A program made the position numbers and the translations under genes. A DNA stretch of 64,000 nucleotides from Neisseria montereyensis. GTDB lineage: Bacteria > Pseudomonadota > Gammaproteobacteria > Burkholderiales > Neisseriaceae. How positions within the stretch are numbered: position 1 is the stretch's first letter; the number at the start of each line of letters is the position of its first letter. The notes beneath the pieces are model-generated. The model saw only the letters and a list, made by a program, of their open reading frames with translations. It made no database searches and was not told the DNA's origin. The DNA is taken from positions 61,898 to 125,897 of the forward strand of contig NZ_JANUXW010000006.1 of the NCBI RefSeq assembly GCF_024834045.1. The letters run 5' to 3'. Below, one piece after another: positions 38,685 to 47,994 of this stretch.

Positions 38685-40520
38685 ATGACGTTGCAACGCA
38701 CGCTCAACTATACCCTTTCCGCCCTAACCATCGCAGTTTTAGCCGCCTGTTCTTCACAACAAGAACAGCCCGTAGAACCGATTAAACGCAGCGACGGCGC
38801 ACACCTTTCCACCCAAGTGGCCGAAACACCTGCCAAAGTTTTATCCGATTACAATTTTTATCAAAGCGCACTGGCCGCAGCCAAACAAAACGACGATATG
38901 CTGCCGGCACAATTCCTCGGTCAAACCGCCGACAGCGCTATGGTGGAAAACGTTCGTAACGAATGGCTGAAAAGCTTAGGTAGACGGGGACAGTGGCAGC
39001 AATTCAACCAACAATACGCCAAACTCGATAAAGACGGCCGCGCACAAGAAGTACAATGCTATGCCGAAGCAGGTGGCAACGGCAGCGGATTAGCACAAAA
39101 ATTGGTGAGAGAAATCGGACGTTTGCCGCAAGGTTGTACCCGGCTTATCGAAAATGCCGCCGCATCCGGCCGTCTGAATAGCCAAGACGCATGGCGCCGC
39201 GTACGCGGATTAATCAGCAACAACCAAATCACCGATGCCCGCAACTTGGCCGCTGCACTTGGCAGCCCCTTTAACGGCGGCGGACAAGGCGCACAGGAAT
39301 ATAGCCTGATCAATGTGATCGGCAATAAATCTAAAAAACAAACCAGCTCTGCAGGCCGATTAGAAAGCATGGCAGGCGACCTGACACGCGAACAAATCGG
39401 CTTCGCATGGGGCGTATTAGGGCATGCGCAAGCGCTGCAACAAAATATGTCGACCGCTTTCCAATATTACAGCCGTGCCGACCGCAGTCAGCTGAGCGAT
39501 GAGCAGTTCGAGTGGTATGCACGCTCTGCTTTGCGTTTGCAACGCTGGAATGATTTGGCCGATATTATCGAAAGCATGCCCGCCGACTTAAAAAACAGCC
39601 CCACTTGGCAATATTGGCTGGCTCGCAGCTATACCGCACAAGGCAACCGTTCCAAAGCACGCGGCCTGTATGAAAAAGCCGCCGCTTCCGGCCGTAATTT
39701 TTATGCCTTACTTTCTACCGAAGAATTAGGCAAACGGGTCAGCACCCGCAACAATGTCGGTAATGCTTCTAAAAACGAAGTTGCCCGCCTTGCCCAAAAC
39801 GGCATGATTTCCCGTGCGTTATCTTTATTTAAAGCCAGCCAAAACAGCGGTGATTGGCAAATGCGCCGCCAGGCACAAGCCGAATGGCGTTATGCCACCC
39901 GCGGCGCAAATGAAGATTTATTACTAACCGCCGCCCAACTGGCTTTCGACAATCAATTCTATGAAATGGCCGTTAACAGTGCAGAGCGTACCGACAATAA
40001 ACTGAACTACAATCTGCGCTATATTTCGCCCTTCAAAGACCTGACTGTCCGTCATGCCAACCAAGTCGGCATCGATCCCGCATGGGTATACGGCTTAATC
40101 CGCCAAGAAAGCCGCTTTATGCTCGGTGCGAAATCCAGCGCCGGCGCCCAAGGTCTAATGCAGGTAATGCCGGCTACTGCCCGCGATATCGCACGCAAAA
40201 TCGGCATGAGCAGCAGTGAGTTATATACGATGGACGGCAATATCCGTATGGGAACATGGTATATGGCCGACGCCAAAAGACGCTTGCAAAATAATGAAGT
40301 AATGGCAACGGCAGGCTATAACGCAGGCCCCGGCCGTGCACGCAATTGGCAGGCTTCCGTACCACTTGAAGGCGCAATTTATGCCGAAACCATTCCCTTT
40401 GACGAAACCCGCGATTATGTGAAAAAAGTGATGACCAATGCCACTTATTACGCTAGCCTGTTTAACGAACCGCAAACCTCGTTAAAACAACGTATGGGTA
40501 CCGTACCGGGAAGAAATTAA
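38685..40520 (+). CDS. ltgA: Soluble-type lytic transglycosylase lipoprotein
   Basis: A 611-residue Slt70-like lytic transglycosylase. The lipobox LAAC (Cys near residue 23) anchors it to the outer membrane. A long alpha-helical superhelix follows to about residue 440, then the SLT domain with the catalytic Glu in GLIRQESRF, the AGAQGLMQVMPATA block and GYNAGPGRA. It cleaves peptidoglycan to 1,6-anhydro products; LtgA of Neisseria releases PG monomers in growth. ATG at 38685 is used; an in-frame TTG at 38670 would add five residues before the signal. A DUS within encodes GRLN. Confidence 0.92.
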   Translation: MTLQRTLNYTLSALTIAVLAACSSQQEQPVEPIKRSDGAHLSTQVAETPAKVLSDYNFYQSALAAAKQNDDMLPAQFLGQTADSAMVENVRNEWLKSLGRRGQWQQFNQQYAKLDKDGRAQEVQCYAEAGGNGSGLAQKLVREIGRLPQGCTRLIENAAASGRLNSQDAWRRVRGLISNNQITDARNLAAALGSPFNGGGQGAQEYSLINVIGNKSKKQTSSAGRLESMAGDLTREQIGFAWGVLGHAQALQQNMSTAFQYYSRADRSQLSDEQFEWYARSALRLQRWNDLADIIESMPADLKNSPTWQYWLARSYTAQGNRSKARGLYEKAAASGRNFYALLSTEELGKRVSTRNNVGNASKNEVARLAQNGMISRALSLFKASQNSGDWQMRRQAQAEWRYATRGANEDLLLTAAQLAFDNQFYEMAVNSAERTDNKLNYNLRYISPFKDLTVRHANQVGIDPAWVYGLIRQESRFMLGAKSSAGAQGLMQVMPATARDIARKIGMSSSELYTMDGNIRMGTWYMADAKRRLQNNEVMATAGYNAGPGRARNWQASVPLEGAIYAETIPFDETRDYVKKVMTNATYYASLFNEPQTSLKQRMGTVPGRN

Positions 40521-40542
40521 ACCGATTATTTATTCATATATT

Positions 40543-40574
40543 AGGCCGTCTGAAACTTTTCAGACGGCCTTTTC
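40543..40574 (+). terminator. DUS-pair terminator after ltgA
   Basis: AGGCCGTCTGAAA-CT-TTTCAGACGGCCT followed by TTTT; a 13-bp stem directly after ltgA. Confidence 0.88.
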
Positions 40575-40719
40575 AATACATTCAAATAAAATATTGTGAT
40601 GCCGCTAATATTCCACATACTCGAAATATCGTTTGTTTCTATCGCCACAGTGTTACAATAATCCAAATATTCCCCTGATTTCATTATACTATTGTATCCA
40701 CCGGCAAAAGGATATCGAT

Positions 40720-41502
40720 ATGTTAGGCGCTGCAATTGGTGATATTGTCGGTTCCCGTTTTGAAACCGCCAATCATAAAAGCACAGACTTCACACTATTT
40801 ACCCCCGAAAGCAACTTCACCGACGATACCGTCTGTACCGTTGCGGTTGCCGAGTGGGTGCTATCGGGTTGTCATGCCAATCTTACCGAAATCATGCAAA
40901 AATGGTGCCGCCGTTATCCGAATCCTGCCGGAAAATACGGGGAAGCGTTTAACCGCTGGATATGGCAGGAACATCCGCAACCTTATAATAGTTGGGGCAA
41001 CGGTTCCGCTATGCGGGTATCGGCTGTCGGCTGGATGTTTGACACACTGGAAGCGACACTTGCCTATGCACGGGCTTCGGCGGAAATCACCCATAACCAC
41101 CCCGAAGGTATTAAGGGTGCACAAGCTGTAGCGGCAGCCATTTTTTGGGCTCGGTCAGGCTATGATAAAGAATGTATCCGGGAAAAAATTATGCGCTCTT
41201 TCGGTTATGCTTTAAATTTTACTTGCGATGAAATCCGGCCTTCTTATACCTTTACCACACGTTGCGCCGAATCAGTACCCCAAGCACTAACGGCATTTTT
41301 AGAAAGTAGTGGTTTCGAACATGCCATCCGCTTGGCTGTTTCTTTAGGCGGCGACAGCGATACCCTTGCCGCCATTGCCGGTAGCATTGCCGAAGCCTTT
41401 TATTACCCTATTCCCAAACCCATCCGGCAACAGGCATTAGCCATACTCCCGACAGATATGGCTGATATTTTATGCCGAATAAACACGGAAATTTTGTTAT
41501 AA
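40720..41502 (+). CDS. ADP-ribosylglycohydrolase family protein
   Basis: A 260-residue DraG-like hydrolase. The ATG at 40720, with AAAAGGA upstream, gives MLGAAIGDIVGSRFE, the usual start; the upstream in-frame ATG at 40633 is rejected. Metal-ligand motifs are FTDDTVCTVAVAEW near residue 38, HNHPEGIKGAQAVAAAIF near residue 126 and SLGGDSDTLAAIAGSIAEAFY near residue 215. It would remove ADP-ribose from protein, nucleic acid or small molecules. No ADP-ribosyltransferase is nearby. It is between two DUS terminators and is monocistronic. Confidence 0.9.
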   Translation: MLGAAIGDIVGSRFETANHKSTDFTLFTPESNFTDDTVCTVAVAEWVLSGCHANLTEIMQKWCRRYPNPAGKYGEAFNRWIWQEHPQPYNSWGNGSAMRVSAVGWMFDTLEATLAYARASAEITHNHPEGIKGAQAVAAAIFWARSGYDKECIREKIMRSFGYALNFTCDEIRPSYTFTTRCAESVPQALTAFLESSGFEHAIRLAVSLGGDSDTLAAIAGSIAEAFYYPIPKPIRQQALAILPTDMADILCRINTEILL

Positions 41503-41518
41503 ACAAACCATAAAAATA

Positions 41519-41541
41519 GCCGTCTGCAGATTTCAGACGGC
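41519..41541. terminator. DUS-pair terminator
   Basis: GCCGTCTG and CAGACGGC flank a 7-nt loop; the left DUS is truncated (GCCGTCTGCA). It lies between the convergent ADP-ribosylglycohydrolase and yacG genes. Confidence 0.7.
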
Positions 41542-41584
41542 CTATTATCAAAATAGTCGTTAACGGCATATGCCACTCAATCTT

Positions 41585-41773
41585 TTATTGTTGATACGGC
41601 GATAAATCCTGCAAATCTTCTTGTGCCTCTATCGCAAATTTTTCATCCACCCATGCGCCCAAATCAATCAATTTACACCGCTCGCTACAAAACGGCCGAA
41701 ACGGGTTATCCGGATGCCATTCTGTCTGTTTACGGCAAGTCGGGCAGGTAACTTTCATTTTTTGACGGTCCAT
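41585..41773 (-). CDS. yacG: DNA gyrase inhibitor / zinc-binding protein YacG
   Basis: A 62-residue zinc protein with four Cys ligands (CPTC near residue 10, then [14 protein letters not shown] near residue 29) and the conserved [11 protein letters not shown] core. YacG binds GyrB and inhibits gyrase in E. coli. It is the last gene of pilD-coaE-zapD-yacG, 3 bp after zapD, a standard gammaproteobacterial and betaproteobacterial order. Confidence 0.95.
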   Translation of the reverse strand: MDRQKMKVTCPTCRKQTEWHPDNPFRPFCSERCKLIDLGAWVDEKFAIEAQEDLQDLSPYQQ

Positions 41774-41776
41774 TTT

Positions 41777-42544
41777 CTATTCTAAAATCGGATCAAAACT
41801 ACACATAATGAGTTGGAACGGCACATCATGCGTTAGCTGTTTACCACGCGCATGTTCCTGAGAAGCTTCCAAAAAACGAATGTGGGTAATGTATTTATTA
41901 GCAGAAACTTCCGGCAATGCCTTATATTCGATGCCCACCTCAATTGTTAGCATGTGGATATTCTGAGCCAAGCTGTTTCTTTGATAATTACCCGTTTGTG
42001 CCACGCAATCCACTGCACGGGTATTGGCTCTCAAAATATCCAATAATACACGAATCGCCTCACGAGTCGGCAATAAGGTGGCAATCCACCGCTGTAAATC
42101 CTGTAATCGATGTTCACATGGCAACTGCTGCCAGAAATAATAGGAAGACAGATCAAACGGGCTGGTTCCGCCCGGCACCATCATTCGCTGCTTAATCGCC
42201 ATCAGCCAATCGTTTTCGCGCAAATGCTGTCCGAATTTCTGCTGTACCCCCTGCAAATTTTCGGCCACTTCCTGTAACCGCTCTTTTGTAATGACCGGCG
42301 ATTCACTTTGAAAACGGCTATCGGATAAAAGCTGTTTCTGCCGCTCCAATTCTTGCAAAATATCCAGCTTTAACTCCGCCCGCCCGGCACATTCCATAAT
42401 TTCAAACAGGGAAAATAAAGCCAGATGGTGCGGCCACGGACTGTTATCCCTCCGCTCGCTTTCGGAATGGAAACGGTTAAACAGATGCTCTATACGCAAA
42501 AAACTGCGTACCCGCTCGGAAAGCGGATGCTCGAAACGAATCAT
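41777..42544 (-). CDS. zapD: Cell division protein ZapD
   Basis: A 255-residue cytoplasmic FtsZ-associated protein that bundles FtsZ filaments. Characteristic segments are FEHPLSERVRSFLRIEHLF at the start, FSLFEIMECAGRAELKLDIL near residue 47, and MVPGGTSPFDLSSYYFWQ near residue 122. The start overlaps the coaE stop by 4 bp. The order coaE-zapD-yacG supports it. Confidence 0.95.
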   Translation of the reverse strand: MIRFEHPLSERVRSFLRIEHLFNRFHSESERRDNSPWPHHLALFSLFEIMECAGRAELKLDILQELERQKQLLSDSRFQSESPVITKERLQEVAENLQGVQQKFGQHLRENDWLMAIKQRMMVPGGTSPFDLSSYYFWQQLPCEHRLQDLQRWIATLLPTREAIRVLLDILRANTRAVDCVAQTGNYQRNSLAQNIHMLTIEVGIEYKALPEVSANKYITHIRFLEASQEHARGKQLTHDVPFQLIMCSFDPILE

Positions 42545-43164
42545 GGATTTACTCTGGATAAATATAAAAACCGCGCCTGATAATAACGGTGCAACCTACC
42601 GACTTTGTCTACCAACGCTTGAACCGTACCGTTATTCGGCAATACATCATCGGCAACCAATAATCTTTCTTTACGCGATGCCTGTGATGCCATAATACGC
42701 CTTATTTCGGTATCTTCAAGACTACTGCGGCGACGCACCCGATCGATTTGGTTTTGCTCCGACGTATCAACAACCGCAACACGGCTGATCAAAGCCATAA
42801 ATTCAGGCCGTTCAATCAATAACGGTATATCTATCACACCATAAACCGCCTGTGCATACTTTTGCTGTTGTGTTTTTATTTCCGACAAAATCAGAGGAAA
42901 CATTAAGGCTTCCAACTGCTGTTTGGCTTCAGGCCGTCTGAAAACCAAATCACGCAATTGTGCACGGTTCAGGCGGCCTTCTTGATCAAAAACACCAGCG
43001 CCGAACTGTTTTCGGATTTCTGGCAAGGCCTTGCCGTTATCAGCGGTTAAACCACGGCTAATCACATCGGCATCAATAACAGGTACGCCGGCATCGGCAA
43101 AAGCCGCCGCAACTTGTGATTTACCGCTGCCTATTCCACCGGTTAACCCTACCCAATATGCCAT
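42541..43164 (-). CDS. coaE: Dephospho-CoA kinase
   Basis: A 207-residue P-loop kinase for the last step of coenzyme A synthesis. It begins YWVGLTGGIGSGKSQVAAAF (Walker A), with VIDADVISRGL near residue 31 and VYGVIDIPLLIE near residue 109. It is 1 bp after pilD and overlaps zapD. A DUS lies within (about 42932). Confidence 0.96.
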   Translation of the reverse strand: MAYWVGLTGGIGSGKSQVAAAFADAGVPVIDADVISRGLTADNGKALPEIRKQFGAGVFDQEGRLNRAQLRDLVFRRPEAKQQLEALMFPLILSEIKTQQQKYAQAVYGVIDIPLLIERPEFMALISRVAVVDTSEQNQIDRVRRRSSLEDTEIRRIMASQASRKERLLVADDVLPNNGTVQALVDKVGRLHRYYQARFLYLSRVNP

Positions 43165-43165
43165 A

Positions 43166-44029
43166 TTAAAATCCCGAACTGTTCAACCACCACCGAACCA
43201 AAGCCGTTACTTCGTTATTAGCAACAAAAACAATCCACCCGGTAATCGCCAAGCTGGGACCGAATGCAAACTGCTGACCTTTAGCCACCTTCATAATCAC
43301 AGCCATGATTATACCGATAAATGCCGACATAAAAACCAATACCGGCAAAATACCGATGCCGAGCCAGGCACCCAAAGCAGCCAGTAATTTAAAATCACCG
43401 CCACCCATACCAATTTTGCCGGTCAAAAGTTTATAGACATAACACAACAGCCATAAAGCCATATAGCCCCAAAACGCACCCAGCACCGCCGAATAAAGTG
43501 GTACGAAAGCACCATTTAAGTTAAACAGCAATCCAATCCATATCAACGGCAAAGTTAATTGATCGGGCAAATATTGCGTATCGGCATCAATAAAAGTTAA
43601 CGCCACCAGCATGGCAGTGAAAAGCAACCCGCCTAATGTCAGCATGCTCCAACCATAACGCCAAGCAACAATGCCGAATAGCAATGCCGTCAATAACTCT
43701 ATGGCCGGATAACGTTTGCTAATCGGTGTTTTGCATGTTCCACACCGACCGCGCAGCAGCAAATAACTGATAACAGGAATATTCTGCCAAGGCTTTACCG
43801 GGCTTTCACATTTCGGGCAACGGGAATCGGGTTTGATTAAATTAAACGGCCGTAGTTCTTCTTCTGTTGCTTGCATACCGAGATGTTCTTTGGCAAATAC
43901 AGTCCAACTGCGTTCCATCATCACTGGCACACGGTAAATCACCACATTTAAAAAACTGCCGACCAATAAACCGAATAATATAGAAAGTGGCACCGCAAAC
44001 GGTGCCAGCTCATTAAAAGCTTGTAGCAT
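43166..44029 (-). CDS. pilD: Type IV prepilin peptidase/methylase
   Basis: A 287-residue inner-membrane A24 aspartic peptidase that cleaves and N-methylates prepilins. The two zinc-binding CXXC pairs are CPKC near residue 73 and CGTC near residue 97. The catalytic Asp residues lie in FIDADTQYLPD near residue 147 and GMGGGDFKLLAALGAWLG near residue 206. It is 3 bp after pilG on the same strand. Confidence 0.96.
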   Translation of the reverse strand: MLQAFNELAPFAVPLSILFGLLVGSFLNVVIYRVPVMMERSWTVFAKEHLGMQATEEELRPFNLIKPDSRCPKCESPVKPWQNIPVISYLLLRGRCGTCKTPISKRYPAIELLTALLFGIVAWRYGWSMLTLGGLLFTAMLVALTFIDADTQYLPDQLTLPLIWIGLLFNLNGAFVPLYSAVLGAFWGYMALWLLCYVYKLLTGKIGMGGGDFKLLAALGAWLGIGILPVLVFMSAFIGIIMAVIMKVAKGQQFAFGPSLAITGWIVFVANNEVTALVRWWLNSSGF

Positions 44030-44032
44030 ATA

Positions 44033-45280
44033 TCAACCCACCACATTACCCAAGTTAAACAGCGGCAGATACATGGCAACCAAAATCACCCCGATAATCG
44101 AACCGAGCACCACCATAATAATCGGCTCCATCAATGAAGATAACTGTGCAACCGCATTATCTACTTCATCTTCATAAAATTCGGCAGATTTGTTCAACAT
44201 ATCATCCAGAGAGCCGGATTCCTCCCCGATAGATGCCATTTGAAGCACCATATTGGGGAACATTTCCGTACCCTGCATACTGGAAGTAAGCGATAAGCCT
44301 TGTGTCACTTTTGCACGGATATCCTGAGTGGCTTCTTCATAAAGAATATTACCCGCCGCACCGGATACCGAATCCAACACCTCAACCAAAGGCACACCGG
44401 CGGCAAACAGAGTAGATGTTGTTCTCGCCCAACGCGCAATAGTGGCTTTTTTTACAATCGGCCCGAAAATAGGTAATTTTAACAATACGGCATCGACACG
44501 TTTTTGTAATGCCGGTGATTTTTTATACCATTGGAACGCTGCGTAACACAATGCAACCGTACCCACAACAATCACCCAAGCATATTCAACAAAAAAATCC
44601 GATATGCTCATGACAATTTGTGTCAATCCCGGTAGTTCAGCGCCCATGCTGCTGTATACCTGACCAAAGGCCGGCAATACAAATACCATCATAATAAATA
44701 CCAACACAATGGCAACCACAATAATGGCAATCGGATAGGTCAGCGCACTTTTAACTTTCTTCTTAATGGCTTGGGTTTTTTCTTTGTAAACAGCCAATTT
44801 ATCCAATAAGGTTTCCAGTACACCGCCTGCTTCACCGGCAGCAATCAGATTGCAATAAAAGCGGTCGAAATATTTAGGGTGTTTACCAAAAGCCTTACCC
44901 AATGCACTACCCTGCTCCACATCAGCCCGAATTTCCATCAGCATTTGAGTCATAGATGGATTCGAATGCCCTTTGGCCACGATTTCAAATGCCTGCATTA
45001 ATGGCAAACCGGCTTTCATCATGGTTGCCAATTGGCGGGTAAATACAGTGATATCTTGTTGTGTAATCCGTTTTTTGCGTACCGCTTTGACTTTGCTGAC
45101 ACGCAGCGGTTTGATTCCCCGACGTTGGATCTTCTTGCGTGCTTCTTCTTCGTTTTTGGCTACCACTTCACCGCGTACCATTTGCTCGGTTTCGATATTG
45201 CGGCCTTCAAAAGAAAAGCGGACACCCTTATCTTTTTTTATAGATTTGGCAGAACGCCCGCCTGTTGTGATCTTACTCAT
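44033..45280 (-). CDS. pilG: Type IV pilus inner-membrane platform protein
   Basis: A 415-residue GspF/PilC-family protein (PilG in Neisseria). It has two T2SSF domains: VFTRQLATMMKAGLPLMQAFE near residue 79, repeated as RWARTTSTLFAAGVPLVEVLD near residue 282. Membrane segments lie near residues 187-213, 235-255 and 385-410. It sits in the inner membrane and couples the PilF and PilT ATPases to pilin insertion. Between pilF and pilD. Confidence 0.96.
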   Translation of the reverse strand: MSKITTGGRSAKSIKKDKGVRFSFEGRNIETEQMVRGEVVAKNEEEARKKIQRRGIKPLRVSKVKAVRKKRITQQDITVFTRQLATMMKAGLPLMQAFEIVAKGHSNPSMTQMLMEIRADVEQGSALGKAFGKHPKYFDRFYCNLIAAGEAGGVLETLLDKLAVYKEKTQAIKKKVKSALTYPIAIIVVAIVLVFIMMVFVLPAFGQVYSSMGAELPGLTQIVMSISDFFVEYAWVIVVGTVALCYAAFQWYKKSPALQKRVDAVLLKLPIFGPIVKKATIARWARTTSTLFAAGVPLVEVLDSVSGAAGNILYEEATQDIRAKVTQGLSLTSSMQGTEMFPNMVLQMASIGEESGSLDDMLNKSAEFYEDEVDNAVAQLSSLMEPIIMVVLGSIIGVILVAMYLPLFNLGNVVG

Positions 45281-45323
45281 GTTTACCCCTTAAAAAATAT
45301 GGTTTGATACAAATTCGTTTTGA

Positions 45324-47003
45324 TTAATCGTTAGTATGTGCCAGAACTTCTTCCAAAGAAGTAATCCCCTGCATCACCTTCAGCAAACCGGCACGGCGCA
45401 AATCGACCATGCCTTCTTTATAGGCCATATTCATAATATCTACTTCAGTGCCGTTTTCCATAATGACGCGCTGCATTTCCTCGCTTATCGGCATCACTTC
45501 ATAAATACCGGCACGGCCTTTATAACCCTTGCCACGGCAACTATCGCAACCGACGGCACGGTACATGGTCCAATCTTTGGCCAAATCTTCATCGGTAAAA
45601 CCGGCTTTTTTCAACGCATATTCCGGCGGACGCTCCATCGGTGCTTTACAAGTCGGACACAACCTTCGCAATAGCCGTTGCGCCATAATCAGACTGACCG
45701 AGCTGGCAATATTAAACGGCGCCACGCCCATATTCAACATACGCGACAAAGTTGCCGGTGCGTTATTGGTATGCAGGGTCGAGAACACCATATGACCGGT
45801 TTGTGCCGCTTTAATGGCGATATCGGCAGTTTCCAAATCACGAATCTCACCCACCATGATGATATCGGGATCCTGACGGAGAAAGGATTTCAAAGCGGCG
45901 GCAAAGGTCAAGCCCTGCTTATCGTTTACGTTCACCTGATTGATACCGGGCAAATTAATCTCGGCCGGATCTTCCGCAGTGGAAATATTCACACTTTCGG
46001 TATTCAGAATATTCAAACAGGTATAAAGCGATACCGTTTTACCCGAACCCGTCGGGCCGGTTACCAATACCATGCCGTAAGGGCGGTGAATCGCTTCCAG
46101 CAGCATTTCTTTTTGGAACGGCTCGAATCCGAGTTGGTCGATATTCAACGAACCGGCATCGGAATTCAAAATACGCATCACCACTTTTTCACCGAACAAA
46201 GTCGGCAAGGTACTGACACGGAAATCAATCGGCCGGCCGTGTTTATGGAATGCAATTTGGATACGGCCGTCTTGCGGTACCCGTTTTTCGGAAATATCCA
46301 AACGCGCCATTACTTTAATCCGCGACGCCAGCTGTCCGCGCACGGCTACGGGCGGTTGAACAACCTCGCGTAATTGTCCGTCAACACGGAAGCGTACGCG
46401 TGCCATTTGCTCATAGAATTCAAAGTGGATATCGGAAGCGCCCGCATTGAGTGCGTCTGATAAGGTTTTATGGATAAAACGCGGAATCGGGCCGTCTTCC
46501 GCCTCTTCATTATCGATAAACAAAGCTTGGGCGGCTGCCGCAGCCTCATGCTCTTTGCTCATTTCATTCAAAATGGAGGTGGAACGCTGCCCCAACCATT
46601 CGAGTAAAGTATTCAACTGGTCTTCACGAACAATCACCAGTTCAATAGAAACACCAGAAGAAAAGCCAATCTTTTGAAAGTTTTGAATTTGAGTAGGATC
46701 AGAAACAGCGAAATAAACTTTTTGCCCCCGCTGGAAAATAGGTACACAGCGGCTTTGTAACATTTGTTCTTCAGTAAGCACATCCGGTACGATATTAGTA
46801 CGTGGATAATGGCTCAAATCCAAAAGAGGATAACTGAATACCTTGGCCAGCAATTCGCCCAAGGCTTTTGGGGTGATCACATTTTCTTCAAACAGCAAAG
46901 GAAGAATCGATTTATTAGACTTTAATACATTTTGATAATGCTCGACCTGACTACTGTCGATTAACTTACTTTGCACCAACACTCTTAATATGCCGACACT
47001 CAT
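45324..47003 (-). CDS. pilF: Type IV pilus assembly (extension) ATPase
   Basis: A 559-residue GspE/PilB-family hexameric ATPase (PilF in Neisseria nomenclature). An N-terminal MshEN-type domain is followed by the ATPase core: [14 protein letters not shown] (Walker A) near residue 316, Asp box near [16 protein letters not shown], and a tetracysteine zinc site CPTC ... CDSC near residues 456-494. It powers pilus extension. First gene of the minus-strand pilF-pilG-pilD-coaE-zapD-yacG run. Confidence 0.96.
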   Translation of the reverse strand: MSVGILRVLVQSKLIDSSQVEHYQNVLKSNKSILPLLFEENVITPKALGELLAKVFSYPLLDLSHYPRTNIVPDVLTEEQMLQSRCVPIFQRGQKVYFAVSDPTQIQNFQKIGFSSGVSIELVIVREDQLNTLLEWLGQRSTSILNEMSKEHEAAAAAQALFIDNEEAEDGPIPRFIHKTLSDALNAGASDIHFEFYEQMARVRFRVDGQLREVVQPPVAVRGQLASRIKVMARLDISEKRVPQDGRIQIAFHKHGRPIDFRVSTLPTLFGEKVVMRILNSDAGSLNIDQLGFEPFQKEMLLEAIHRPYGMVLVTGPTGSGKTVSLYTCLNILNTESVNISTAEDPAEINLPGINQVNVNDKQGLTFAAALKSFLRQDPDIIMVGEIRDLETADIAIKAAQTGHMVFSTLHTNNAPATLSRMLNMGVAPFNIASSVSLIMAQRLLRRLCPTCKAPMERPPEYALKKAGFTDEDLAKDWTMYRAVGCDSCRGKGYKGRAGIYEVMPISEEMQRVIMENGTEVDIMNMAYKEGMVDLRRAGLLKVMQGITSLEEVLAHTND

Positions 47004-47237
47004 TTTTTAACTCCTGCGTGACAATCCGAACTATGCGGTTGTTGAGTCATTTATTATCAAATTTGCCTCTGAAACGGTATCAACCGTTTAATCAGCAATA
47101 ATCCCGTAATGTTATATTTTGATAAACAAAAGATAATACTTTTGTAAAAACCATGTCATTATAAGCGAACAGGCCGGGCAAACCTACCCCGGCCTATATG
47201 TAAATATAATGTTTAGATATTTTATTCGACTGAAAAA

Positions 47238-47272
47238 CAACAGATAAAAAAAATAACCGCTGTTTAGCGGTT
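47238..47272 (-). terminator. Rho-independent terminator after tRNA-Phe
   Basis: AACCGC-TGTTTA-GCGGTT at 47255-47272 makes a 6-bp stem followed on the minus strand by a T-run. It is 3 bp beyond the encoded CCA. Confidence 0.85.
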
Positions 47273-47275
47273 AAT

Positions 47276-47351
47276 TGGTGGCCAGAGGCGGGATCGAACC
47301 GCCGACACACGGATTTTCAATCCGTTGCTCTACCGACTGAGCTATCTGGCC
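47276..47351 (-). tRNA. tRNA-Phe (anticodon GAA)
   Basis: Read on the minus strand, a 76-nt cloverleaf starts GGCCAGATAGCTCAGTCGG, has anticodon loop TTGAAAA (GAA) within a CGGAT/ATCCG stem, the T-loop GGTTCGATCCC, and an encoded CCA end. The acceptor stem GGCCAGA pairs with TCTGGCC. A terminator follows. Confidence 0.97.
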
Positions 47352-47573
47352 TTACTCAAAGAGAGTCGTATTAAATCAGAATCGGCCTACCCATGCAAGC
47401 TTTTTTATCAGAAAAACCTATTTTCATTTGCTAACAGACTATTTTTTCAGGCAATAAACATTATGCGGTTTTACCGATGCTTCACCTTGCAATAGAGTTG
47501 CTTTGTAATAGAAAACATTTAAATCTAAATATTCAATTCTCTGACTATCGCTTCGATTCGGATAAAAACCGAT

Positions 47574-47586
47574 AGGCCGTCTGAAA
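47574..47586 (+). repeat. Left half of a DUS hairpin split by the IS element
   Basis: AGGCCGTCTGAAA, the left arm whose partner TTTCAGACGGCCT lies at 48837-48849 across the insertion. Extended arms ATAGGCCGTCTGAAA and complement match over 15 bp. Confidence 0.85.
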
Positions 47587-47646
47587 TGTTTGAACTGCAC
47601 CCCAAAAGTTGGACACCCCTCCAACCCATTAAGGTGCAGTTTTCTT

Positions 47647-47994
47647 ATGAGCAAATATACATTAGACTTTAAATACCAAGCCGTACAATATTATCAGCGC
47701 GTACGCAGCCAACAGCGTACCGCCGATCACTTTAATATTTCCCGTACCCATTTACGCCGTTGGATAGCCGCATACAACCAAGGCGGCATCCGCGCACTGG
47801 AGCATCCGCAGGCCATTATGACCATCAAACGTAAAAACCCCTTTATCGTCGATAAACCCGACCACGAAAAAACACAGGCGGAACTGATCGAAGAGTTACG
47901 CTATATGCGGGCGGAGAACGACTATCTAAAGGAATTAAAAGCCCTCAGGCAGAAAGAAGCGGCCGCCAAAAAAGCGAAGCCGTCCAAGCACTGA
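47647..47994 (+). CDS. IS3-family transposase OrfA
   Basis: A 115-residue DNA-binding protein with an N-terminal helix-turn-helix (YTLDFKYQAVQYYQRVR, then TADHFNISRTHLRRWIAAYN) and a C-terminal leucine-zipper-like helix (LIEELRYMRAENDYLKELKAL). This is the IS150-type InsA layout. A run of six A at 47968-47973 near the 3' end is a likely -1 slippage site for making the OrfAB transposase. Confidence 0.88.
   Translation: MSKYTLDFKYQAVQYYQRVRSQQRTADHFNISRTHLRRWIAAYNQGGIRALEHPQAIMTIKRKNPFIVDKPDHEKTQAELIEELRYMRAENDYLKELKALRQKEAAAKKAKPSKH

Noticed and set aside
47439-47654. 71-codon minus-strand frame overlapping the IS left end
   Set aside because: It spans the IS boundary and the DUS, so it is not an evolved gene; no family resemblance.
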